From contig JAEVYW010000021.1 of the NCBI GenBank assembly GCA_023392555.1, positions 1 through 7,063 on the forward strand: a DNA stretch of 7,063 nt. Reading direction: 5' to 3'. Positions 1 to 5,268 of this stretch are shown one piece after another. The translations under genes were made by a program, and so were the position numbers. This stretch comes from Pseudomonadota bacterium. GTDB lineage: Bacteria > Pseudomonadota > Alphaproteobacteria > Sphingomonadales > Sphingomonadaceae. The notes under the pieces are model-generated. The model was not told the DNA's origin. It saw only the letters and a program-made list of their open reading frames with translations, and searched no databases. The stretch's first letter is position 1. The number at the start of each line of letters is the position of its first letter.

Positions 1-542
1 TCGTGCAGGAGCCGGAGGTCGGAACGATCTACACCGGCAAGGTCGCGAGCCTCGTCGACTTCGGCGCCTTCGTCACCTTCATGCCCGGCAAGGACGGGCT
101 GGTGCACGTCTCGGAGATCAAGAACGAGCGGGTCGAAAACGTCCGCGACGTCCTCTCCGAAGGCCAGGAAGTGAAGGTCAAGCTGCTCGAGGTCGACCAG
201 CGCGGCAAGGTCCGCCTGTCGATGCGCCTCGTCGACCAGGAAACCGGCGAAGAGCTTCCGGACACCCGCCCGCCGCGCGAACCGCGTGAAGGCGGCGACC
301 GTGGCCCGCGTGGTGACCGTGGCGACCGCGGCGATCGTGGCCGTGGCGGCCGTGACCGTGGTCCGCGCCGTGACGGCGACCGTGACCGCGGCCCGCGTCG
401 TGATCGCGACGACCGGGGTCCGCGTGGTGATCGGGGCGAAGGCCGCGGTGATCGCCGCCCACGTCGTGAAGGCGGCGAGAACGAAGGCCCGGCGCCCGAG
501 TTCGCTCCGGCATTCCTGACGGGTGGCAAAGACGAGGACTAA
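1..542 (+). CDS. pnp: Polyribonucleotide nucleotidyltransferase (PNPase), C-terminal part
   Basis: This is the 3' end of the PNPase gene; the start, both RNase PH-like domains and most or all of the KH domain lie upstream of the window. PNPase is the phosphorolytic 3'-5' exoribonuclease of mRNA decay. Visible residues 7-75 form an S1 RNA-binding domain, with [18 protein letters not shown] at its start and KVRLSMR at its end. After a short acidic linker (QETGEELPD) comes a tail of about 75 residues (about 88-162) made almost only of Arg, Gly, Asp and Pro in DRG/RGD/GPRR units. It ends in a more acidic segment ([16 protein letters not shown]). The tail is probably disordered and, with its many arginines, may add RNA binding; that role is inferred. 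The reading frame is open from the first base (frame starting at base 3). It ends at TAA 540-542, 29 bp before a strong terminator. Identification is firm because the S1 domain follows the PNPase pattern. Confidence 0.95.
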   Translation, partial: VQEPEVGTIYTGKVASLVDFGAFVTFMPGKDGLVHVSEIKNERVENVRDVLSEGQEVKVKLLEVDQRGKVRLSMRLVDQETGEELPDTRPPREPREGGDRGPRGDRGDRGDRGRGGRDRGPRRDGDRDRGPRRDRDDRGPRGDRGEGRGDRRPRREGGENEGPAPEFAPAFLTGGKDED

Positions 543-571
543 GACTCCCCGTCAGCACCGCTGAGAACGAG

Positions 572-602
572 AAGGCCTCGCGAGAAATCGCGGGGCCTTT
601 TT
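572..602 (+). terminator. Rho-independent terminator of pnp
   Basis: An 11-bp stem (572-582 with 589-599, one T-G wobble) closes a 6-base loop AGAAAT and runs into five Ts (598-602). It lies 29 bp after the pnp stop. The same stem, loop and tail recur almost unchanged after the next gene. Confidence 0.9.
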
Positions 603-723
603 GTTAACCAAAGACAAGTTGGCGGCGTCCTCCGTTGGTGAGAAACGTCGCGCGCGCTGAATGCGCGTGACCTGTGTCGCGAATTTGGCCCCGCGCATCC
701 TCGCCAGAGGAAAGGGGGCTCTT

Positions 724-1839
724 ATGCTCAATCGCAAATTGCACTCGGCCCTGATGACGGCCGTGGGCGTCGCTTCGCTCTTCGCAGTCGGCTCGCCCGC
801 TGCGGCCGCCCCGACCAAGCACGGCGGAAGTGCCAGCATCAGCGTCTACGCCAGCGGCTTCAACAATCCGCGCCAGCTCAAATTCGGGCCGGACGGAAAC
901 CTCTACGTTGCGGAAGCCGGACCGGGCGGTACCGGATCGACAGCCGGGCAATGCGACCAGGTCGTCTTCCCCGTCGGCCCCTACAAAGGCAGCTCGACCG
1001 GCGGCAGGATCTCAAAAGTCGTCGGCGGCGTCAGGATGACGGTGACCGACCAGCTTCCGACGAGCTCGGCCAATGAGATCATCGGCGGCGATGTCGAAGG
1101 CGTTGCGGACATCGATTGGATCGGCGGCACCCTCTACGCCCTCGTGGCAGGCGGCGGCTGCTCTCATGGCGTCTCCAACAAACCCAACGGGATCTACCGG
1201 GTCGGCAGCAACGGCTCCGTCACCTTGGTTCGGGACCTCGGAGCCTACCAACGCGCCCATCCGGTCGCCCACCATGAGCCCGGCGACTTCGAGCCTGACG
1301 GCACCTGGTACAGCATGACCGCCGCCCGCGGCGCGCTTTATGCGGTCGAGCCCAACCATGGCGAGATCGACAAGATCACGCCCGACGGCCGAGTGACGCG
1401 CGTCGCCGACATCAGCGCCAGCCAGGGTCACATCGTCCCGACGGCAATTGCCCAGCACGGCGTGTTCTACGTCGGCAACCTCAACACCTTCCCGATCCAG
1501 ACCGGATCATCGAAGATCCTGAAGGTCACGCCATCGGGCCAGGTCGAGCCGGTCGTCTGGGATCTCACCAGCGTGCTGGGCGTCGCCTTCGACAAGCGCG
1601 CCAGGATGTACGTGTTGGAGATGACCGTCGGAGCACCGTTTCCAACACCCGGGATGGGGCAGATCACGAGAGTAACCGGCTTCGGCAAGAAGGAAGTCAT
1701 CGCCGACGGGCTGGATCTTCCGACGGGCCTGACCATCGGTCCCGACGGCGCGCTCTACGTGTCGACCAAGGGACTGGGCTATCCGGCTTCGCTGCCGGAG
1801 GGGCCCGGTCAGGTGCTGCGCCTCGCAGTCTCTGACTGA
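724..1839 (+). CDS. Secreted ScyD/ScyE-family beta-propeller protein
   Basis: The 371-residue product looks like the ScyD/ScyE family, named after cyanobacterial scytonemin-cluster proteins but found widely in bacteria with no established function. The start at 724 was chosen over an in-frame ATG at 661. It follows a purine-rich Shine-Dalgarno stretch (706-718, ending in GGGGG) and opens directly on a signal peptide: MLNRK, a hydrophobic core (about 8-23) and an AAAA cleavage region near residues 26-29. The mature protein has propeller-blade motifs of the form P-x-L-x-F-G-P-D-G-x-L-Y-V: residues 49-66 (PRQLKFGPDGNLYVAEAG), 284-300 and 333-350 (PTGLTIGPDGALYVSTKG). Two cysteines (C77, C146) could form a disulfide in the periplasm. 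The long loop between blades 1 and 2 (GPGGTGSTAGQC...) is typical of the family. The gene stands alone between two terminators, so it is probably transcribed by itself. No pigment genes lie nearby, so a role in scytonemin synthesis is not implied. Confidence 0.85.
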   Translation: MLNRKLHSALMTAVGVASLFAVGSPAAAAPTKHGGSASISVYASGFNNPRQLKFGPDGNLYVAEAGPGGTGSTAGQCDQVVFPVGPYKGSSTGGRISKVVGGVRMTVTDQLPTSSANEIIGGDVEGVADIDWIGGTLYALVAGGGCSHGVSNKPNGIYRVGSNGSVTLVRDLGAYQRAHPVAHHEPGDFEPDGTWYSMTAARGALYAVEPNHGEIDKITPDGRVTRVADISASQGHIVPTAIAQHGVFYVGNLNTFPIQTGSSKILKVTPSGQVEPVVWDLTSVLGVAFDKRARMYVLEMTVGAPFPTPGMGQITRVTGFGKKEVIADGLDLPTGLTIGPDGALYVSTKGLGYPASLPEGPGQVLRLAVSD

Positions 1840-1863
1840 CGCCCTTCAATCAACGGAGCAACG

Positions 1864-1894
1864 AAAGGCCTCGCGAGAAATCGCGGGGCCTTTT
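1864..1894 (+). terminator. Rho-independent terminator after the ScyD/ScyE-family gene
   Basis: A 12-bp stem (1864-1875 with 1882-1893, one T-G wobble) encloses the loop AGAAAT and leads into TTTT (1891-1894). It starts 25 bp after the stop codon. About 30 consecutive bases match the pnp terminator 1.3 kb upstream. Confidence 0.88.
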
Positions 1895-1968
1895 CGGCAC
1901 GCAAACAGCCGTTGGCACCGTGACCGGCAACAGGCGTTACACGCCGCGAACCGCGTTCGAGGTGTCGC

Positions 1969-2379
1969 ATGATGATGGTCGGTACGGAGCTTCGTGCGAG
2001 CTCCATTCACGGCATTGGGGTGTTCCTGACCGAGCCCGTGCGCGCCGGGCAGTTGATCTGGCGCTTCGACAGCCGCATCGACCGCGTTTTCGCCGATCAC
2101 GAGATGCGCGACCTGCCCGAGCAAGTGCAGGCCTTCCTGCGCACCTATTCCACGCTTCACGCCGACCTGAAGCTATGGGTGCTGTGCGGCGACAACGGGC
2201 GCCACTTCAATCATTCGGACCAGCCCAACACCCGCTCGCTTGGCATTGCGTTCGGCGACGACGTCGCGGCGGTCGACATGCCCGCCGGAACCGAGCTGAC
2301 GAGCGACTATCGCACCATCTGCGACGCGATGCGGCTCGAAGGCATGGATTTCATCCAGCCCCAGTCGGTCAACGCCTGA
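1969..2379 (+). CDS. SET domain-containing protein
   Basis: A 136-residue protein that consists of little more than a SET domain, the fold of S-adenosylmethionine-dependent protein lysine methyltransferases. Three SET signatures are visible in order: HGIGVF at 14-19 (N-terminal G-x-G-x-F motif), NHSDQPNT at 81-88 (the N-H-S-x-x-P-N cofactor/pseudoknot motif) and GTELTSDY at 107-114 (the G-E-E-L-x-x-D-Y motif). No pre-SET or post-SET cysteine cluster is present, as is common in small bacterial SET proteins. Its substrate cannot be read from sequence. Three successive ATG codons (1969, 1972, 1975) follow GAGGT at 1959-1963. The first two have the better spacing (5 and 8 nt). The 3' end overlaps the convergent PurD-like gene by 73 bp. 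Confidence 0.85.
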   Translation: MMMVGTELRASSIHGIGVFLTEPVRAGQLIWRFDSRIDRVFADHEMRDLPEQVQAFLRTYSTLHADLKLWVLCGDNGRHFNHSDQPNTRSLGIAFGDDVAAVDMPAGTELTSDYRTICDAMRLEGMDFIQPQSVNA

Positions 2380-3605
2380 AGCTGCCCGGCGACGAGCTTG
2401 TCGCCGATATCGAGGCGGTAGCGGCCGTTCGGGATGCGAACCAAGGAAGCCCGCTCGTAAGCCTTCCGCTGCGCCTCGATCACGGACTCGTCGGTCCCGG
2501 TGACGACGGCGGTCCAGCCGTAAAGGCCCGCGGTCACCAATCCCGATGACCCAAGGCCCACTTCCCCAAGGTGCAAATGCTCCGCCTCCACGCCGCTTGC
2601 GAGCACCGGCAAGCCGACCGGCGCATCGACCTCCTTGCGTGAATAGGGAAACGGCGGCGTGCTGAGCACGATGGCCACCGAGAAGCCGCTGCGGGCTGGA
2701 AACGCCTCCGCACCATGCAGCATTGACCGGAACAGCTCGCCCCAGCCGATCGCCTGAAGCGGCTCCAGCACCGCGAAGCCGGGGTATCCGAAGCGGCAGG
2801 TGAACTCGAGTGGCCACACCCCCTCTTCGTTGATGATCGTGTTGAGATTGACCCAGCCAACATGCCCCGCGTCGCGCAGCGTTGGCTCGAGCGGCGCAAG
2901 GCTCGCCTCGAACAGGGCGTCCGATCCATCGAACGTCGCGACCGACCCCATCTCGCCGGTGAGCTCGCCCATGTCGCCCGCGAAGAAGCGCTTGTGCTCC
3001 CAGTCCATGCAGGCCGGCCGGAGGAAGCGCTCGCCGTTGAAGTAAGCGCCGACACCGGTCTCGACGCCCTCGACATGATCCATCAGGATGAACCTGCCCG
3101 ATCGCGAACCCGCCTCGAGCATTGCGATCACGTCGGACCCGTCCGGAAACGTCCCGACGAAGGTGTCGCCGGCGGACGCGCTGGTCTTCAGCACGCATCG
3201 GCGCGGGCGCTGGCCGAGGTCGGCAATCGCCGCCTCGACGGTTTCGAATTCGGCCGTCGGCGCGACCCTCATTCCCAGCTGCGCGAGAAGCGATTGCGCA
3301 TAGCCGCGGTCCTCTTCGAGCCGGTCGCCAAGCCCGCTTCCGCCGATGACGTTGAACCCGTCGGCGCGAAGCTCGTCCTGCAGCTCGCCGAACCCCACCG
3401 CCTCGAACAGGATCAGGCCGTCGCCGCCGGCATCCCGCACCCAATCGAGTTCGGCGCGCCAATCGGCGGTGCGCGGTACGATCCCGGCCATGGTCCCGTT
3501 CGCCAGCGGCTCACTGACCGACACTCGAACTTCATGCCCTTCAACAATGAGGCGCATGTAGAGCGAGCCAAGATCGCAGGTTTCAGTGACGCCCAGTATC
3601 CGCAT
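2307..3605 (-). CDS. PurD-like ATP-grasp protein (phosphoribosylamine--glycine ligase family)
   Basis: A 432-residue protein, close to the usual length of PurD (GAR synthetase, second step of purine synthesis). The central region 137-275 reads like a PurD ATP-grasp domain: VLKTSASAGDT (138-148), FILMDHVEGVETGVGAYFNG (172-191), DWEHKRFFAGDMGELTGEMG (201-220) and PLEFTCRFGYPG (265-276). The last third, with YGWTAVVTGTDESVIEAQRKAYE (362-384) and NGRYRLDIGDKL (393-404), resembles the GARS C domain. It departs from true PurD in two ways. The N-terminus lacks the G-G-R-E-H-A motif. The metal-site motif E-F-N-x-R-F-G-D-P-E reads E267-F-T-C-R-F-G-Y-P-G, so Asn becomes Thr and Asp becomes Tyr. It may therefore be a paralogue that ligates another substrate; no purine genes adjoin it. 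The start ATG (3603-3605) has only a weak Shine-Dalgarno. Its 3' end runs antisense into the SET gene. Confidence 0.8.
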   Translation of the reverse strand: MRILGVTETCDLGSLYMRLIVEGHEVRVSVSEPLANGTMAGIVPRTADWRAELDWVRDAGGDGLILFEAVGFGELQDELRADGFNVIGGSGLGDRLEEDRGYAQSLLAQLGMRVAPTAEFETVEAAIADLGQRPRRCVLKTSASAGDTFVGTFPDGSDVIAMLEAGSRSGRFILMDHVEGVETGVGAYFNGERFLRPACMDWEHKRFFAGDMGELTGEMGSVATFDGSDALFEASLAPLEPTLRDAGHVGWVNLNTIINEEGVWPLEFTCRFGYPGFAVLEPLQAIGWGELFRSMLHGAEAFPARSGFSVAIVLSTPPFPYSRKEVDAPVGLPVLASGVEAEHLHLGEVGLGSSGLVTAGLYGWTAVVTGTDESVIEAQRKAYERASLVRIPNGRYRLDIGDKLVAGQLQALTDWGWMKSMPSSRIASQMVR

Positions 3606-3672
3606 CGCCGCAGCTCAACGCGCGGAATTGCAGGTCGGCAGCCAATGCAGCGAAGCGCTATATCAGAATCCT

Positions 3673-3702
3673 AATGTCCGCTTTCGACCCATTGCGGACA
3701 TT
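3673..3702. repeat. Dispersed palindromic hairpin repeat, copy 1
   Basis: A perfect 9-bp stem AATGTCCGC (3673-3681) / GCGGACATT (3694-3702) encloses the 12-base loop TTTCGACCCATT. The stem can extend by CCT/AGG (3670-3672 with 3704-3706) across one bulged base. It sits between the divergent PurD-like and CPBP genes, just upstream of the CPBP ribosome-binding site. There is no T-run, so it is unlikely to be a simple terminator. Confidence 0.85.
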
Positions 3703-3728
3703 CAGGACTCCTGCTTTCCTAGGTGCCC

Positions 3729-3737
3729 GGGAGGGAG
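3729..3737 (+). promoter_or_regulatory. Ribosome-binding site fixing the CPBP start
   Basis: GGGAGGGAG ends 5 bases before ATG 3743. It favours this start over the in-frame ATG at 3674, which lies inside the hairpin repeat and has no such site. Confidence 0.75.
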
Positions 3738-3742
3738 CATTC

Positions 3743-4555
3743 ATGCCGATCCATGAGCGAGCTGGTGCGCAAGCGAGTACCGCGCGGGTCGCTATCGGCT
3801 TCGCGCTGTTGTTCGTCGTCTATCAAGCAGCCGAAGGGCTGCAAACGGTAGTCGCGCCAGTCAGTCCGGTCGGTCCGGCCCTAATGGTCCTCGCGCTGCT
3901 GCTCGCTTGGCCCGTCGGTCGCTTCCTCGGCTGGCGGGGCTACGACGCCTATGGGTTGGACCTCAAGCCCCGCTCACTGGCTCTTCTGATTGCGGGCATG
4001 ATCGTCGCTGCACTGGCATTCTTGGCCTCGCGATCTCTCGGAATTGGAATGGGGATTTATGGCCCGGCAAGTGGCGCAGCTTCTGTTTCGATCGGAATGA
4101 TCGCTTTCGCGCTGGTGTCCACCTTCATCCCATCTGTGGCCGAGGACATACTAACGCGCGGCTTCTTGCTGCGGACCTTGCCCGTGCGGCTGACCGCGGT
4201 CTCCTACGTGGTGCTTAGCGCGCTTCTCTACACCGCCAATCACGTCTGGCGCTTCGATTGGGGCATCAGCGAGCAAGTGCGCCTATTCTGTCTAGGGTTG
4301 GCCTATGGCGCGGCGGCCTGGCGCTGGCGCAACTTGTGGGGCGCTGTGGCGCTGCACTGGGGATGGAACCTGACCAATGTCATGTTTGATCAGGTGATGC
4401 CGATGGAGAACCTTTCGACGGATAATGCCCGCTACCTTTCGGCCGGTGTGAATCTCGCAATGCTTGCCATTGTCGTTCTATTGCCGATCCCGTCGCGGCG
4501 GATCGTGACTAGGCATGAGAATTGCGATGCCGATCCCGCAGGTAAACACCAATGA
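3743..4555 (+). CDS. CPBP-family intramembrane protease-like protein
   Basis: A 270-residue polytopic membrane protein of the CPBP (CAAX protease and bacteriocin-processing, 'Abi') family, related to Rce1-type glutamate intramembrane proteases. Three family motifs appear in order. Motif 1 is E134-D135-I-L-T-R139-G, where the usual form is E-E-x-x-x-R. Motif 2 has H167 in LLYTANHV, where an F-x-x-x-H pattern is typical. Motif 3 is H205-W-G-W-N209, matching H-x-x-x-N. Hydrophobic segments lie at about 15-34, 43-62, 78-97, 113-131, 150-166, 180-194 and 234-250. The E-to-D change in motif 1 and loss of Phe in motif 2 leave catalytic activity uncertain; members of this family act in prenyl-protein or bacteriocin processing, and its role here is unknown. 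The start at 3743 is set by a strong ribosome-binding site. A longer frame from ATG 3674 would add 23 residues encoded mainly by the hairpin repeat. Confidence 0.82.
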   Translation: MPIHERAGAQASTARVAIGFALLFVVYQAAEGLQTVVAPVSPVGPALMVLALLLAWPVGRFLGWRGYDAYGLDLKPRSLALLIAGMIVAALAFLASRSLGIGMGIYGPASGAASVSIGMIAFALVSTFIPSVAEDILTRGFLLRTLPVRLTAVSYVVLSALLYTANHVWRFDWGISEQVRLFCLGLAYGAAAWRWRNLWGAVALHWGWNLTNVMFDQVMPMENLSTDNARYLSAGVNLAMLAIVVLLPIPSRRIVTRHENCDADPAGKHQ

Positions 4556-4556
4556 G

Positions 4557-4590
4557 CCAGCGTCTGCTTTCGACCCATTGCGGACGCTGG
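4557..4590. repeat. Dispersed palindromic hairpin repeat, copy 2
   Basis: An 11-bp stem CCAGCGTCTGC (4557-4567) / GCGGACGCTGG (4580-4590), with one G-T pair, encloses the same 12-base loop TTTCGACCCATT as copy 1. It begins one base after the CPBP stop codon. The outer stem differs from copy 1 on both arms, so pairing is kept. Confidence 0.85.
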
Positions 4591-4634
4591 AGGATGCCGA
4601 CAGAGTTACGAAAAATACGATAAGAAAGACGCTA

Positions 4635-4751
4635 ATGACCGATAAAGAACGCGAGCGGTGGGGCAGTCCAATACGGAAAAGGCTCTATTATTCCGCTGTC
4701 CTGGCGATGTTAGCAGTCGCAGCGTTTACGTTGGTCCGCTCAATCGGGTGA
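4635..4751 (+). CDS. Possible small single-helix membrane protein
   Basis: A 38-codon frame starting at ATG 4635 would encode a basic, hydrophilic N-terminus (MTDKERERWGSPIRKRLYY) followed by one hydrophobic helix (about residues 20-34, SAVLAMLAVAAFTLV) and a short RSIG tail. The positive charges before the helix suggest an N-in, C-out topology. A weak AAGAAAG sequence precedes the start. The same frame is open back to 4515, but that part would be encoded by the end of the CPBP gene and by hairpin copy 2, so the short form is preferred. The DNA just upstream (about 4600-4635) is richer in A and T than its surroundings, as a promoter or leader might be. I do not recognise the peptide; it may be chance. 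Confidence 0.4.
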   Translation: MTDKERERWGSPIRKRLYYSAVLAMLAVAAFTLVRSIG

Positions 4752-4759
4752 CGGCAAGC

Positions 4760-4788
4760 ATGTCAGGTTTCCACCCATTGCGGACATT
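4760..4788. repeat. Dispersed palindromic hairpin repeat, copy 3 (degenerate)
   Basis: This stretch aligns with copy 1 over 28 bases with four changes, three of them in the left arm near the loop and one in the loop. The right arm ATTGCGGACATT (4777-4788) is intact, but only the outer five bases of the left arm (ATGTC) can still pair. It appears to be a decayed copy. Confidence 0.7.
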
Positions 4789-5064
4789 AGCCGAGTGTCC
4801 GCTTTGGCCCCCGGTGCGGACGCTTGCCGGTTGAGCGGTCGCCTCGCCTGACAATCTCGAAACCCGCTTCATCAAGCGAGTTCAGGACAGTCAGCGCCAC
4901 CTCTTCCTCGGTTGAGGGAAGTCCGCACGCGTTGCTTACGACACTTGCGCCGACAACCTCGAAATGCCCGGCGGCGGGGGAGGGCGCCGCGACTGGGCAG
5001 GATGCCTCTCAAGGTCCTCGAGATATCTGTGCATGAACTCGGCTGCCGTGAGCCAAGCCAACCA
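4787..5064 (-). pseudogene. Apparent frameshifted remnant of a small gene
   Basis: No intact gene is visible, but two abutting minus-strand frames both look coding. The first (about 5064-4936) contains EFMHRYLEDLERHPAQS, with an ATG at 5034-5032 and a TTG at 5061. The second (open below a TGA at 5009-5011, ending at TAA 4787-4789) contains GHFEVVGASVVSNACGLPS followed by EEEVALTVLNSLDEAGFEI and a basic end KRPHRGPKRTLG. The second has no ATG of its own. A single indel near the G-rich run (about 4971-4984 on the plus strand, encoding prolines on the minus strand) would join them into a protein of roughly 80-85 residues. The last dozen codons come from hairpin copy 4. This could be a decayed gene, a sequencing error in a homopolymer, or two chance frames. 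I recognise no family. Confidence 0.35.
4794..4824. repeat. Dispersed palindromic hairpin repeat, copy 4 (variant loop)
   Basis: A 9-bp stem AGTGTCCGC (4794-4802) / GCGGACGCT (4816-4824), with one T-G pair, encloses a 13-base loop (TTTGGCCCCCGGT) that differs from the other copies except for the leading TTT. It lies only 5 bases after copy 3, forming a tandem pair. Confidence 0.7.
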
Positions 5065-5217
5065 TCATCTCTGCCAATGTCGCGCGGACTGATTTAGGTC
5101 ACCTCTAGCGGATCGGCAGTTCGTGCTGTCCTACAGTACCCGGCTTGTGGAACAGTGCGCCGGGCTCTTTGCTATCGTCGATCTCGTTGCGTCACACTCG
5201 CTGCTTCTTGCCCAGCT

Positions 5218-5254
5218 AAAGGTCACACGAATGGCGCTGCTGTCCGTGACCTTT
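5218..5254. repeat. Inverted repeat AAAGGTCAC / GTGACCTTT
   Basis: Two perfect 9-base arms (5218-5226 and 5246-5254) are separated by 19 bases, just downstream of the DUF429-like gene (minus strand). Related half-sites follow (GTGACTTT at 5255-5262, ATGACCTTA at 5263-5271), and an AGGTCACCT lies at 5096-5104. It could be a weak terminator for the minus-strand operon (only TTT follows the stem) or a protein-binding site. The arms are seen; the role is inferred. Confidence 0.5.
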
Positions 5255-5268
5255 GTGACTTTATGACC

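Larger units (their letters stand above)
4752..5268. other. Gene-poor interval of 517 bp
   Basis: Between the small membrane-peptide frame and the DUF429-like gene there is no convincing intact gene. The interval holds hairpin copies 3 and 4, the possible minus-strand remnant, and a set of GGTCAC/GTGACC motifs near its right end. The plus-strand frames here are short, lack ribosome-binding sites and give no recognisable protein. From about 5103 to 5217 I see nothing specific. Confidence 0.6.

Noticed and set aside
29..529. A minus-strand open frame antisense to the pnp tail
   Set aside because: Its Ser/Arg/Pro repeats are the complement of the PNPase Arg/Gly/Asp repeats; the plus-strand S1 domain is unambiguous.
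661..723. Upstream ATG at 661 as the start of the propeller gene
   Set aside because: It would add 21 residues before the signal peptide and has no ribosome-binding site, whereas ATG 724 has a purine-rich one and begins directly with the signal peptide.
1912..1941. A sigma-70-like promoter (TTGGCA with GTTACA) before the SET gene
   Set aside because: The -10 match is poor and such partial matches are common by chance, so it was not listed as a feature.
2173..3462. A 429-codon minus-strand open frame almost as long as the PurD-like gene
   Set aside because: It lies in another frame of the same strand over the PurD-like gene, is very rich in Arg and Gly, and shows no family motifs. It is a by-product of GC-rich codons.
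2862..3674. A 270-codon plus-strand open frame antisense to the PurD-like gene
   Set aside because: It shows no recognisable domain or ribosome-binding site and is arginine-rich. The opposite strand carries clear ATP-grasp motifs.
3673..3702. Hairpin copy 1 as an intrinsic terminator
   Set aside because: It lies at the 5' side of both divergent neighbouring genes and no T-run follows on either strand.
3673..4824. The hairpin repeats as a CRISPR array
   Set aside because: Spacing is irregular (about 880, 200 and 35 bases), the copies diverge in the stem, one flanks a full gene, and no cas genes are present.
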